Source: Roseibacillus ishigakijimensis
GTDB lineage: Bacteria; Verrucomicrobiota; Verrucomicrobiia; Verrucomicrobiales; Akkermansiaceae
Direction of reading: 5' to 3'
Assembly (NCBI RefSeq): GCF_016595415.1
Contig: NZ_JAENIO010000029.1
Span: 1-52,192, forward strand
Length of the DNA: 52,192 bases
Positions 36,798-45,699 of the stretch are shown here, piece after piece. The notes below the pieces were generated by a model. That model was not told where the DNA came from and made no database searches. It worked only from the letters and a program-made list of their open reading frames with translations. A program made the translations under genes and the position numbers. Each line of letters starts with the position of its first letter. The first letter of the stretch is position 1.

Positions 36798-37646
36798 ATG
36801 GACGCGGCTGTCTCTCAACTCATCGATCTTGCCCTGGCTGAAGATATTGGCCCGGGTGATGTCACTTCAGAATATTTTGTGCCTGCCGATCGGGTTTCCC
36901 GGGCCTTCATCAAGGCTCGCGAGAACGGGGTATTGGCGGGGACTGCCGTTGCGGCCGAGGTTTTTCGGCGGGTGAGTAAGGAGATCGCCGTGCGGACGCT
37001 TCTCGAGGATGGGGCGCGCGTGTCTCCCGGCGCTCTCGTGCTGGAGGTGGCCGGTCCTTCGCAGGCGCTGCTCACTGCCGAGCGCACGGCCTTGAACTTT
37101 CTGCAGCGGCTCAGCGGGGTGGCCACCCTCACCAGCCAGTTTGTTGCCGCCGTGAAGGGAACCGGGGCGCGCATTTTGGACACTCGCAAGACCACTCCGG
37201 GTTGGCGATTGCTGGAAAAGGAGGCGGTCGCGGCAGGAGGTGGAACCAATCACCGCATGGGACTCTACGACCGGGCGATGGTGAAAGACAATCACCTCGC
37301 GGCTGAAGGAAAGTTGTCTTTTTTGCAGAAGGCCATCGACCAGCTGAAGCGGGACAAGCCTGCAGTGGAGGTCGAGCTGGAAGCTGATACTCTGGCGCAG
37401 GTGCGGGATTTCCTCACCCTCCGGGGAGTGGACTTTATCTTGCTCGATAACATGAGCCTGGCGGAACTTCGTGAGGCTGTGGCTCTGCGGGAGGGGAGTC
37501 GCCCGGCTCTGGAGGCCAGTGGGGGGGTGAATCTGGATACGGTGCGGGGGATTGCGGAGACGGGGGTCGACTTTATTTCGGTCGGGGCGGTGACCCACTC
37601 GGCGATCGGGCTCGACCTCGGGCTGGACTTCGTGGATGGCGTGTGA
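36798..37646 (+). CDS. nadC: Nicotinate-nucleotide pyrophosphorylase (carboxylating)
   Basis: 282 residues from ATG 36798 with GGAGG just before it; a TTG at 36762 would add 12 residues. Converts quinolinate and PRPP to nicotinate mononucleotide in NAD synthesis. Typical segments: LALAEDIGPGDVTSEYF, TAERTALNFLQRLSGVAT, RILDTRKTTPGWRLLEKEAV, GGGTNHRMGLYD, MVKDNHLA, VEVELEA, ILLDNMS, ASGGVNLDTVRGIAETGVDFISVG. birA overlaps or abuts its end, a pairing also seen in other phyla. Confidence 0.95.
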   Translation: MDAAVSQLIDLALAEDIGPGDVTSEYFVPADRVSRAFIKARENGVLAGTAVAAEVFRRVSKEIAVRTLLEDGARVSPGALVLEVAGPSQALLTAERTALNFLQRLSGVATLTSQFVAAVKGTGARILDTRKTTPGWRLLEKEAVAAGGGTNHRMGLYDRAMVKDNHLAAEGKLSFLQKAIDQLKRDKPAVEVELEADTLAQVRDFLTLRGVDFILLDNMSLAELREAVALREGSRPALEASGGVNLDTVRGIAETGVDFISVGAVTHSAIGLDLGLDFVDGV

Positions 37647-37650
37647 GGGG

Positions 37651-38397
37651 ATGACCGCGTTCGACCGCCAGCGGCTGCAAGCGGAGTGGGGAGAGCGTCT
37701 CCATTTCTTCGCGGAGACCGATTCGACCAATGAGCAAGCCCTGGCCTTGGGGCGGGCCGGTGCGGTCCAGGGGACGGTGGTGCTGGCCGAGCGGCAAACG
37801 GCGGGTCGCGGTCGGCGGGGAGCGGCCTGGTTTTGCGGTGAAGGCACGGGCTTGGCCTTCTCCCTCCTGTTGCGTCCCTCCTTTGCGCGGGTGCTTTGGC
37901 CTCGCCTTTCTCTCGTGGCCGGTTTGGCCGTTGCGCAAGCCATCGAGAAGGAAGGCCTTTTCCCTGAAATTAAGTGGCCCAACGATCTTCTCCTCCGGGG
38001 GCGGAAGGTTTGCGGCATTCTCGTGGAATCGGAGAGCGATTTCGTGGTGGTCGGGATTGGGCTCAACGTGGGCCACGGCCCGTTTCCTCCGGAGGTCGCC
38101 AACCTCGCCACTTCTCTGGCCGCAGAAGGAGGCGGGCAAGGGGGGCGCGAGGATTACCTGAGTGCCATCGTGTGCAAGGTGCTCTCCTTGCTCAATTGGG
38201 TGCCTCGTGATTTTTCCCAAGTGATTGCTCCCGTGCGCGAGCGCTGCGCCTTGCAAGGACGGGAAATCGACTTTCTCTTGGGCGGGGAAAGTCATCGGGG
38301 CTTCTGTGAGGGAATCGGGCCGGGCGGCGAACTCCTTGTCCGCGAAGGGGAGGAACTCAAGCGTCACTTCGCCGCAGACCAGATTCGGGTGCGGTGA
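37651..38397 (+). CDS. birA: Biotin-[acetyl-CoA-carboxylase] ligase, no DNA-binding domain
   Basis: 248 residues from ATG 37651 (an ATG at 37636 would overlap nadC by 11 bp). Joins biotin to the carboxylase carrier protein. FAETDSTNEQAL, biotinyl-AMP loop RQTAGRGRRGAAW, KWPNDLLLRGRKVCGILVE and IGLNV are present. There is no N-terminal HTH, so this is a group I enzyme that cannot repress biotin genes. bioA lies about 9 kb downstream. Confidence 0.93.
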   Translation: MTAFDRQRLQAEWGERLHFFAETDSTNEQALALGRAGAVQGTVVLAERQTAGRGRRGAAWFCGEGTGLAFSLLLRPSFARVLWPRLSLVAGLAVAQAIEKEGLFPEIKWPNDLLLRGRKVCGILVESESDFVVVGIGLNVGHGPFPPEVANLATSLAAEGGGQGGREDYLSAIVCKVLSLLNWVPRDFSQVIAPVRERCALQGREIDFLLGGESHRGFCEGIGPGGELLVREGEELKRHFAADQIRVR

Positions 38398-38439
38398 TGG
38401 TCGATTGATTGATGAGAGCAAAAAAATCTTGCGTCCCAG

Positions 38440-38463
38440 GTGTAACAGGAATTAGTGTTACAC
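38440..38463. promoter_or_regulatory. Putative operator for the GntR/YtrA regulator
   Basis: GTGTAAC (38440-38446) and GTTACAC (38457-38463) are exact inverted repeats with a 10-bp spacer, 14 bp before the regulator start. The position fits autorepression of the ABC operon by its own first gene. Confidence 0.7.
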
Positions 38464-38477
38464 AGATAACGCGAGTG

Positions 38478-38852
38478 ATGCTTCCATTTCGTTTACAGAT
38501 TCAAGATGGTCTGCCCGCTTCCGAGCAACTGTTTCGGGCGGCGGTGAGGGCGGTTTTGAGCGAAGAGCTGCCGGGAGGGGCGATTTTTCCTTCGGTCCGG
38601 GTTTTGGCCCAGGAATTGAAGGTGAGCCCGACCACGGTGCACAAAGCGATTTTGCAACTGAAGGAAGGGGGCTTTCTCGTTTCCCGACCGGGGGTGGGCA
38701 TGGTCGTGGTCGGTAAAGAGAAGTTGGGCAAAGATGTTTTACGGGAGCAACTGCGGGAACCTTGTCGGGAGCTTTTGCGCGAAGCCCGTTTGCTGGGGCT
38801 CAAGGCCAGTGATGTGAATGACCTGATGCAAGAATTGGAAAACGATGAATGA
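38478..38852 (+). CDS. YtrA-subfamily GntR transcriptional regulator
   Basis: 124 residues from ATG 38478. Only a winged helix-turn-helix (LPASEQLFRAAVRAVL...FPSVRVLAQELKVSPTTVHKAILQLKEGGFLVSRPGVGMVVV) plus a short helical dimerisation tail, as in YtrA, which lacks a large ligand domain. YtrA-type regulators repress the ABC transporter operon they head and are often induced by cell-wall stress. It overlaps the ATPase gene by 8 bp, and a matching inverted repeat lies just upstream. Confidence 0.92.
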   Translation: MLPFRLQIQDGLPASEQLFRAAVRAVLSEELPGGAIFPSVRVLAQELKVSPTTVHKAILQLKEGGFLVSRPGVGMVVVGKEKLGKDVLREQLREPCRELLREARLLGLKASDVNDLMQELENDE

Positions 38853-39756
38853 GCTAGTGAAATTTGAAGAGGTGGGCGTGTCCTTCGGGCGAGTGCCCGC
38901 TTTGTCGGGAGCGACTTTTTCCGTGCCCAAGGGCTCGGTCACGACTCTCCTGGGGGCCAACGGAGCGGGGAAATCCACTGCCATGCGTGCGGCTCTGAAT
39001 CTGGTGAAGGCGAACAGGGGACAAGTGACGGTGCTCGGGCAGCCGGCCCGCCGCATTGGTCCCCGCGAGCTGCGCAAAATCGGTTACGTGGCCGAGGGCA
39101 TGGAGATGCCCGGCTGGATGTCGGTGCGCGCTTATCTCGACTGGTGCCGACCGATGTATCCCGGTTGGGATCTCGCTTTGGAGAAAAAGCTCGCGGCGAT
39201 GTTTGCCCTCCCCAGTGATCGCCTGCTCAAGAATCTTTCGCGCGGGCAGCGAATGAAAGCGGCACTGCTCAGTGTCCTGCCTTATCGCCCGGAGCTGTTG
39301 CTCCTCGACGAACCGTTTTCGGGGCTGGATCCCTTGGTGCGCGATGACCTCACCCGCAGCATCCTGGAGCTCTGTGAACAGGAATCGTGGGGCGTCCTGA
39401 TCTCGACCCATGACATTGCCGAAGTCGAGCAATTGGCTGACCGGGTGGTCATTATGAAGCTGGGAAGAGTGATTTTGGAAGACGATCGCGAAGCACTTCT
39501 GGAGCGCTGGCGTCGGGTGGAGCTGCTCGTTGGGGATGACTGGGAAGCACCGGCTAGGTATCCCGTAGAGTGGCTGGGTTTGAGCCGCATGGGACTGGTG
39601 GTGCGTTTTTATGAATCGGACTACGAGGCGGGTCGCTTTGCGGAAAAGTTGAGCCAATATTTTCCGGGCGGTGCCGATGTGGCCACTCAGCGGGTCAGTT
39701 TGCGCGAGGTTTTGGCGACTTTGGCGAAATCTGGACAAGTGGAGGTGGGGCCATGA
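38845..39756 (+). CDS. ABC transporter ATP-binding protein
   Basis: 303 residues. Walker A LLGANGAGKST (about 35-45), Q-loop region, signature LSRGQRMKAAL, Walker B LLLLDEPFSGLDP, H-loop ISTHDIAEVEQL. The C-terminal 90 residues form an extra domain as in exporter ATPases of the YtrB/EcsA type. It should power the two downstream membrane proteins. Overlaps the regulator by 8 bp and the first permease by 4 bp (ATGA). Confidence 0.94.
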   Translation: MNELVKFEEVGVSFGRVPALSGATFSVPKGSVTTLLGANGAGKSTAMRAALNLVKANRGQVTVLGQPARRIGPRELRKIGYVAEGMEMPGWMSVRAYLDWCRPMYPGWDLALEKKLAAMFALPSDRLLKNLSRGQRMKAALLSVLPYRPELLLLDEPFSGLDPLVRDDLTRSILELCEQESWGVLISTHDIAEVEQLADRVVIMKLGRVILEDDREALLERWRRVELLVGDDWEAPARYPVEWLGLSRMGLVVRFYESDYEAGRFAEKLSQYFPGGADVATQRVSLREVLATLAKSGQVEVGP

Positions 39757-42191
39757 GAACGGGTTGGAAACAAGTGTGGCTCTGTGAGTGGCATCTCGCC
39801 CGTTGGTTTTTCGGGTCCAGCTTTCTCGTGCTCGCGGCGACTTTCTTTTTCGCTGCCGATGTAGAAGGGATGTCCCTCCTTTTTCTTCTACTCGGGTTTT
39901 CTCTTTTGTGTTGGCAGCGCTTTCAGGGAGAGAGCCTTTTGTTGGGACGACCGCTGGCGAAGGGAATGCTTTTTACCGTTCGGGGTTTGCTCTTTTTCGC
40001 TCTTGCCATTCTTCCGGTGGCATTGCTCGCCGGGTGGTTTCATCTTTCGGCCGGTTTTGCTCCTGCCGCAGTGGCCGAGCGCATCGCCTGGCTCTTGCTG
40101 GTGACGCTAACGATGTGGAGTTTTCTCGCCGCCTGGGTCTTTTCCGTGCGGGGGATGGCCACCCTCATCGCCTGCTTCCTTGTTCTTTCCCTGATGCAAA
40201 TGACATGGGATCAAATGGGGCTACGGGCCTTGGCTTATCCTTGGTTGGATCCTTACGGTCGCCAGATGGACAGGGCTTCCTTCGTGGCTTTGCTCACTGC
40301 GACTGTGCTGATGGTGGGGGCCGCCGGGTGGATGCGGCGGCGCAGTTCCCCGATCCAAGTGGTGAGCTGGACCTTGATTGTGCTCTGCGGTTGGGTAGCG
40401 GAAGCCCTCTTTCTTGAGTGGAGACCATTCTTCCGCTTTCCCGAAAAGGAGGTTCAGGCGCTTCGGATTGAGGTGGAGGAGCGCGAAAGTCCGGGTTTTG
40501 GGAGCGAGACTCTGGTGCGTGGTCGCTTCGTCCTTGAGGAGCCGCTCGCCCCTGGGGAGGTGCTGGGCTGGACTCTCTATCGGGAGCCCCGGCTGGAGCA
40601 CGGCTCGCGTGTTCTGGAGGAGACGAGGCTACCACTGTTGAGTCAGGGTCTGCTCACTTCTCTCGAGCGGAATCCAGCGCGTTTCCTCGTTGCTTCCGGA
40701 ACCCCTTCCTTTCGGTGGCTTCTGGCTCAAAATGAGGAAACACTGGGAGCAGGCTCTTTTCTTCCCCAGCAGAATCCTTCTTATTTTCCTGGAAATGAGC
40801 GATTTGACAGCCGGGTCATTTTTACTGGAGCCTTGCCCGAGGGGGCGGAGCAGGCCCGGTTCTCGGGGGATTACTTGGTTTCCGCCTTTTCCTATCGCGA
40901 AGTGGCCCGGTGGTCAGCCTGGCAGAGCCATCAGGAGGTCAGTGATGATTTTCAGCTGAAGTATCGTCCCGACGCGTCCCTGGAAAAAAGGCTCCACGGA
41001 GGAAAGTTGCACCTCCAAGTTCTTTTGCGAGGGCCCCATCGCCTGAACTTTGGGGAGGGCGAATGGCAACTGATGCTTCATTTCCCGGAACAAAAGAAGA
41101 ATCTGCCCGCAGAGATCACTCATAGCATGTCCAGTGGTGCCGGCCTCACCGCCGGAGTGGTGCGAAGAGAAATGAAGATTTCTTTCCCTCTCAATTGGAG
41201 GTTGCAAGAGCTGCTGGAGCAAAAAAATCTCGAGCTTTCTCTGCATCGCCTGCACGCGCGCCCAGTGGGGCGGGTGCGGGTGGAGGGGACAGGGGCCTTG
41301 GAGCGATCCCGTCGAGCGGAGGTGTTGGCCGTCGCGTCAAAGCCGAATGCCCAGCTTGCGCAATTACTCTGGGAAAACCGGCCTTCGCGAAAGAGAAGCT
41401 CATGGCGCGAAACCGCTCATTGGCTTTTCCAAAGCAATCTGAGCACCGGACATTATTGGTTTCGGGAGGATTCCCCCCGCGTTCAGGAGGGGCAGCGGGC
41501 CTTTGCCAGATTCCCTGAACGCATGATGCAGGCCGATGAGGTGTTTCCGCATGCCTTTGAGTTTGCGGCGGCCTTGAAGGAAGGTCTTCCTGAGGAAAAT
41601 CGTTCTTTGCTCTGGGAACGGCTGGCCGACCTCGAAGAGGCACCCGGAATTGCGATGGAGCGAGGGTGGGGCGAGGAGGCTCTTCCTGAGGTGGAACGAT
41701 TGATTGCAGCGGGGCACACCACCGATGAACTTCTGCGTTTGGGGGTGACTTTGGGGAGTGAGTTGGCGCTCGAGGCTGCGCTCAAGCAGATAGAAATCGG
41801 TGCTTCCGAGGCCTTGTTGGTGGCTCTGGGCCGTGCGGAAGGCCGCTCCGAACGCCTCTGGCAGGCGATCGAGGCCTCCATTCCGGGGGCGGTGGCACGC
41901 ACGGAAGAGCGGGTTCTCGCTCGCGCTTTTCTGGAGTTTGATCCCGCTTTTGCCGGGGCTTTGTTCTTGGGTCACGAGGCCATGTTCGCGGCCCTTTGCG
42001 AGCTCTGCCAGTCGGCGCGAGAAGTGGGAATCGGCGGAGTGATGACGCTGTCGGATCGCTCAGTCTCCACCGCGTTTTCTTACCCCGAGGAGATGAGCTT
42101 TGACCAGTTTCAGGAAGCACTCGTGCCGGGGAATTTCCGTTGGGATGAGGTGCGTGAACTTTGGATTTATCAGAAAGGAGAAATGAAATGA
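39753..42191 (+). CDS. Large ABC permease-like membrane protein 1
   Basis: 812 residues. About seven hydrophobic helices lie within residues 15-225 (WFFGSSFLVLAATFFF; LLFLLLGFSLLCW; GLLFFALAILPVALLAGW; AWLLLVTLTMWSFLAAWVF; ATLIACFLVLSLMQM; ALLTATVLMVGAAGW; WTLIVLCGWVAEALF). The remaining 590 residues are soluble: a beta-rich part, then a helical repeat part with MERGWGEEALPEVERL. It lacks FtsX/MacB signatures. It is paralogous to the next gene (shared RGWGxEALPxxE block and overall plan). Function inferred from the operon: export or envelope stress. Ends in an ATGA overlap. Confidence 0.85.
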   Translation: MRTGWKQVWLCEWHLARWFFGSSFLVLAATFFFAADVEGMSLLFLLLGFSLLCWQRFQGESLLLGRPLAKGMLFTVRGLLFFALAILPVALLAGWFHLSAGFAPAAVAERIAWLLLVTLTMWSFLAAWVFSVRGMATLIACFLVLSLMQMTWDQMGLRALAYPWLDPYGRQMDRASFVALLTATVLMVGAAGWMRRRSSPIQVVSWTLIVLCGWVAEALFLEWRPFFRFPEKEVQALRIEVEERESPGFGSETLVRGRFVLEEPLAPGEVLGWTLYREPRLEHGSRVLEETRLPLLSQGLLTSLERNPARFLVASGTPSFRWLLAQNEETLGAGSFLPQQNPSYFPGNERFDSRVIFTGALPEGAEQARFSGDYLVSAFSYREVARWSAWQSHQEVSDDFQLKYRPDASLEKRLHGGKLHLQVLLRGPHRLNFGEGEWQLMLHFPEQKKNLPAEITHSMSSGAGLTAGVVRREMKISFPLNWRLQELLEQKNLELSLHRLHARPVGRVRVEGTGALERSRRAEVLAVASKPNAQLAQLLWENRPSRKRSSWRETAHWLFQSNLSTGHYWFREDSPRVQEGQRAFARFPERMMQADEVFPHAFEFAAALKEGLPEENRSLLWERLADLEEAPGIAMERGWGEEALPEVERLIAAGHTTDELLRLGVTLGSELALEAALKQIEIGASEALLVALGRAEGRSERLWQAIEASIPGAVARTEERVLARAFLEFDPAFAGALFLGHEAMFAALCELCQSAREVGIGGVMTLSDRSVSTAFSYPEEMSFDQFQEALVPGNFRWDEVRELWIYQKGEMK

Positions 42192-44026
42192 AAGTGGGGG
42201 CTTTGCTTCGGATTCACGGGAAACGCCATCGCTGGCAGGTGCTCTCTTTGGTTTCTATCTCGCTCACCATCAGTTGGCTTTGCGGGAGTTTGGCATTCGA
42301 GACGAGAAGAGAACAGGGTTTGCTGGAGGCCTTGGCCTTTCTGGAGGTGTTCGTTCTGATTGTTCTGACGGCGCGGGTTTTTCTGAGCGAGACAGTCTTT
42401 GCGACCTTCGGTACTTGGCGGGCTCGTCCAGTGACCTCGCGCCAGCTCCTGATCGGAGCCGGGGTTTTCCTCGCCTTGGTTCTCTTTCCTCTCGCCTTGG
42501 TGCGACTGGAGGTGGTCCATCGTGTTTTGCTGCCGGATTCCGCCGGGTGGCGGGCTTTGAGCTCGAGTCTCCTCGTCCTCTGGTCGGGCATCGCTCTTGC
42601 CCTCGCGCTGGTGATTGGGGTTCTCGCTCGGTTTACGGCGGGTATGGAGCCCCAAGTGCGCCCCCGGGTGGCTTGGATCGTGATCGCAGTGGTGGTTCTC
42701 ATCATCTTTTCCGTCCTCGGGGGATATTCCGGACCGCATGGCTTTTTGCAGAAAAGCACGCGCCGTCAGGGTGACGCCGCCCGTCTCTTGCTTCCGGAGA
42801 ATTTTGAGGAAGTGTGGCGCGAAAATCGCTGGTGGGGGGATGGCGACTGGCTGAAGCAACCCGTAGTCCTGACAGACGATCCCGCAGTCTTGCGCGTTCC
42901 TTTGCGAGGGCAGTCGGCCGCCTCTCTGGGAGGAGTTCGGCTTGAAGTGCGGGAAGTCGAGAATAGTGGTCAGCAGTGCCAGATCCAATTTGCGCTTTGG
43001 CCTACTGGTTCGCTGCAGAGGCGGATCGTGCCCCAAGACGCCGTTCTTTTGCGTTGGAGTGACGGGAGCTTTTCCGAGGCTTTTGCCCAGAATCGTTTCG
43101 AGCACATTCTGCAGGTGGCGGGACTGCCGATGTGGCAAGTCAGGCGGCAGGCCACTTTCCTCACGCCCCGCTGGCAGTTTTCCGAGCAGGACGGGCAAGA
43201 GGCCCTTCCGCAACCTGAGGAGTTGTTTGTCTTGATCGGAGAGCCGCAGCGCACGACGACCTTTCAGCAGTCGGACTTTCGCGCGGAGGAAGAAGAGTGG
43301 GAGCAGCGGTTGACTCTCATGGAAGCCCGCCTGCGGGAGGAACGAGGTGAGGGATTTTCGCGGGAGGAGTTTCGCGCGGAGCTTTGGAAAGAGGGAAGTC
43401 CGCGCGCGGTGACCCGCCTTCTGGAGCGGGGAGTCTTGCTCAACCGGACATCGCGGGATGTCTACTTGGATTACTTCATCACCTTCGCCGATGAGTCCCA
43501 TTTGCCGCAGCTGAGGGCAGGGGCGGAGGAAGAGCCTTTCTACGGCGAGGTGATGGTTCGTCGAGGATGGGGGCAGGAGGCTTTGCCATCGCTGGAGGCC
43601 CATTTGTTGAGCGGACGCCAGCTTTACCCTGAGTCGGTTTCGGCCCTTTTACAGGAAAAGCAGGAGGAGTGGGCCCCTATGATGGCGAAGCAATTGTTGC
43701 GACAGCTGGGGAAAGGGGAGGTGTTCTCCGAACTCGTCGAGCAAGCCGAGACCTATCCGGGGCTGGATGGGGACGCTCTGCGGGCGGAAGCCTGGCAGCG
43801 GGTCAAGTTTCGTTATGCTCACGAGTGGCTGCCTCTCAAATGGGGGGCCGAAGCCGGTGACAAAGAGGCCCTGCGGCGCTTGCTGAAGGGCGCCCTCGAA
43901 GAGCAAGAATGGGAGCAAAAGATTCTGGAGGAATGGTTTCCAAAGTCGGAATTCTCCCGTCTCTCCCGAGAATGGTCGCAGGTCAGTTTTCAATCGGGCC
44001 GCTGGATTCTAGGCGAGGAGAACTAA
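42188..44026 (+). CDS. Large ABC permease-like membrane protein 2
   Basis: 612 residues from ATG 42188 with AGGAG 7 nt upstream. Five hydrophobic helices in the first 190 residues (VLSLVSISLTISWLCGSLAF; LAFLEVFVLIVLTARVFL; LIGAGVFLALVLFPLALV; LLVLWSGIALALALVIGVL; AWIVIAVVVLIIFSVLGG), then a soluble region with beta-rich and helical-repeat parts, including VRRGWGQEALPSLEAHL. Probably forms a heterodimer with permease 1, with the ATPase as a shared subunit. Substrate unknown. Confidence 0.85.
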   Translation: MKVGALLRIHGKRHRWQVLSLVSISLTISWLCGSLAFETRREQGLLEALAFLEVFVLIVLTARVFLSETVFATFGTWRARPVTSRQLLIGAGVFLALVLFPLALVRLEVVHRVLLPDSAGWRALSSSLLVLWSGIALALALVIGVLARFTAGMEPQVRPRVAWIVIAVVVLIIFSVLGGYSGPHGFLQKSTRRQGDAARLLLPENFEEVWRENRWWGDGDWLKQPVVLTDDPAVLRVPLRGQSAASLGGVRLEVREVENSGQQCQIQFALWPTGSLQRRIVPQDAVLLRWSDGSFSEAFAQNRFEHILQVAGLPMWQVRRQATFLTPRWQFSEQDGQEALPQPEELFVLIGEPQRTTTFQQSDFRAEEEEWEQRLTLMEARLREERGEGFSREEFRAELWKEGSPRAVTRLLERGVLLNRTSRDVYLDYFITFADESHLPQLRAGAEEEPFYGEVMVRRGWGQEALPSLEAHLLSGRQLYPESVSALLQEKQEEWAPMMAKQLLRQLGKGEVFSELVEQAETYPGLDGDALRAEAWQRVKFRYAHEWLPLKWGAEAGDKEALRRLLKGALEEQEWEQKILEEWFPKSEFSRLSREWSQVSFQSGRWILGEEN

Positions 44027-44113
44027 TTGCGGGGAAGTGGATCGCTTATCCTCTTTTGGACTCGCAGCGGGAGTGAGCGGGCGGCATAAAGGGGCTCTTG
44101 CAGCAATCTGGCT

Positions 44114-44626
44114 ATGAAAATTCTCCTCATCTCTTGGCTCGCCGCTGGCAGCCTGTGGGCCCAAAAGGCGACTTCCTTCTATTCCACCACTGAAGTGAAG
44201 TCGGTGGCCGTGCTCAGCAGCTCGAGGTGGGAAAAAGAACCCGAGATCGATCACTTTGTGCATCTGTGTCCCGGCTATGGGGGGTATGAGCTACTGCATC
44301 GCAGTGGGGATTCCCGCAGTTGGCTCGATGTGCGATTTGGAGGCGTGACCAGTGAGCTGGCCGACGAGACCATGCAGCAGGCGCAGGGGGCTTTTCCCTT
44401 CAAGGAGAACGATGTCGTCGAGTGGCGGGGCTACGTCACCGACGATATGTTCACGCCCTACGCCATCATTTACCGCCTCACCGTGCAGGATTTGGAAGAC
44501 CCCGGGAAAAACCATTCGCGGCTGGTTGTCATCGCCTTGAATGAGGGCAAGGCCCGCCTCATGGGGGTGTTTTCCGGAGCCCGGGCCTCGGAACAGGCAA
44601 GGGCCCGGGCCGATACGTTGCTCTAA
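44114..44626 (+). CDS. Small secreted protein of unknown function
   Basis: 170 residues with signal peptide MKILLISWLAAGSLWA. The mature part VAVLSSSRWEKEPEIDHFVHLCPGYGGYELLHRSGDSRSWLDVRFG...VVEWRGYVTDDMFTPYAIIYRLTV looks like one compact alpha/beta domain. I do not recognise the family, though similar small exported proteins are frequent in Planctomycetes and Verrucomicrobia. It lies 87 bp after permease 2 and 74 bp before the HtrA-like gene. Confidence 0.65.
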   Translation: MKILLISWLAAGSLWAQKATSFYSTTEVKSVAVLSSSRWEKEPEIDHFVHLCPGYGGYELLHRSGDSRSWLDVRFGGVTSELADETMQQAQGAFPFKENDVVEWRGYVTDDMFTPYAIIYRLTVQDLEDPGKNHSRLVVIALNEGKARLMGVFSGARASEQARARADTLL

Positions 44627-44665
44627 CAAAAAGCTGGCGAAGTGGCCTCGGAAGCATCTTGTCGA

Positions 44666-44693
44666 TTGAATCGGCCTGAATCTTGCGTAGGAT
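44666..44693 (+). promoter_or_regulatory. Possible promoter of the HtrA-like gene
   Basis: TTGAAT (44666-44671), 16-bp spacer, TAGGAT (44688-44693). Transcription would begin at about 44700, at the start codon, implying a leaderless or nearly leaderless mRNA. This is a weak match. Confidence 0.3.
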
Positions 44694-44700
44694 AGTCAGG

Positions 44701-45699
44701 ATGATGAAAGTTTTTTCTGGTGGCAGCCTTCTGGCCGTCTTCCTGGCTACGGTCTGGTCCGTGGGGGCTGCCGAGCGCGAGCGGCATTATTTCAATGATC
44801 TGGAGGCTCCCGGGTCGGTGGAGGATTTACTCAATATCCAGACCACCCTGCAGTCCATTCTGCCGCAGACCCGGGCAGCCACGGTTTGCCTGGAACTGGG
44901 GGAGGAGAAGGGTTCGGGCAGTGGCGTGATCGTCAGTCCGGAGGGGCTCATCCTGACCGCGGCGCACGTCAGTGGGGGGGTGAATCGCAGCATTGAGGCG
45001 GTGATGGAGGATGGCACCCGCTACCCGGTGCGCACTCTGGGGCTGCTCTCCAATACCGATGCCGCGATGGCCCAAATCGAGGGAGAAGGGCCTTTTCCCT
45101 ATGTGGAAATCGACCGCGCGGAGACCACGCGGCTGGGCGATTGGGTGATGTCGCTGGGGCACTCGGGCGGGTTCGACCTCGAACGCGGGGTGGTGGTGCG
45201 TCTGGGGCGGCTGGTGCGCATGGCCAATCACTCCTGGCAGACCGATGGCACTCTCATTGGCGGGGATTCCGGCGGGCCCTTGTTCGACCTGCATGGCCGT
45301 CTCGTTGGCATTCATAGCCGGGTGGGCAAGGTGAAGCTGGAGAATCTCCATGTGCCGATGGCGGAATTCGTGCGGAACTGGGAGACGATGCTGGCGGAGG
45401 AGTTTGTGGGCGAGGGGCCCTTTGCGCAACCTTTGCCCGGTTACTTGGGGGTCAATCTGGAGACTAATGAAGAGTCGGGCGAGGTGAGCATCAGCGAGGT
45501 CCTCAGTGGACAGGCTGCGGAAAAGGGAGGCCTGCAGGCGGGTGATGTTTTTTTGCAAGTCGATGGCCAGCCGGTCGCGGGCGTGGAGTCGCTCAAGGAG
45601 CTCCTGGCAGGCACGATCGAGGGACAGGCGGTCGCCCTGACCGTGCGGCGGGACGGGAAGGAAGAAACCATCGAAGTGAAAGTGGGGGGGCGTGAATAA
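44701..45699 (+). CDS. HtrA/DegP-like serine protease with one PDZ domain
   Basis: 332 residues from ATG 44701 (ATG 44704 also possible). Signal peptide MMKVFSGGSLLAVFLATVWSVGAAE. Trypsin-like fold with a full triad: His89 in LTAAHV, Asp120 in LSNTDAAMAQ, Ser190 in GGDSGGPLF. A PDZ domain occupies about 245-330 (LGVNLETNEESGEVSISEVL...GLQAGDVFLQVDGQPV). Acts in the periplasm or at the surface in protein quality control. Overlaps the following pseudoprotease gene by 8 bp. Confidence 0.92.
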   Translation: MMKVFSGGSLLAVFLATVWSVGAAERERHYFNDLEAPGSVEDLLNIQTTLQSILPQTRAATVCLELGEEKGSGSGVIVSPEGLILTAAHVSGGVNRSIEAVMEDGTRYPVRTLGLLSNTDAAMAQIEGEGPFPYVEIDRAETTRLGDWVMSLGHSGGFDLERGVVVRLGRLVRMANHSWQTDGTLIGGDSGGPLFDLHGRLVGIHSRVGKVKLENLHVPMAEFVRNWETMLAEEFVGEGPFAQPLPGYLGVNLETNEESGEVSISEVLSGQAAEKGGLQAGDVFLQVDGQPVAGVESLKELLAGTIEGQAVALTVRRDGKEETIEVKVGGRE

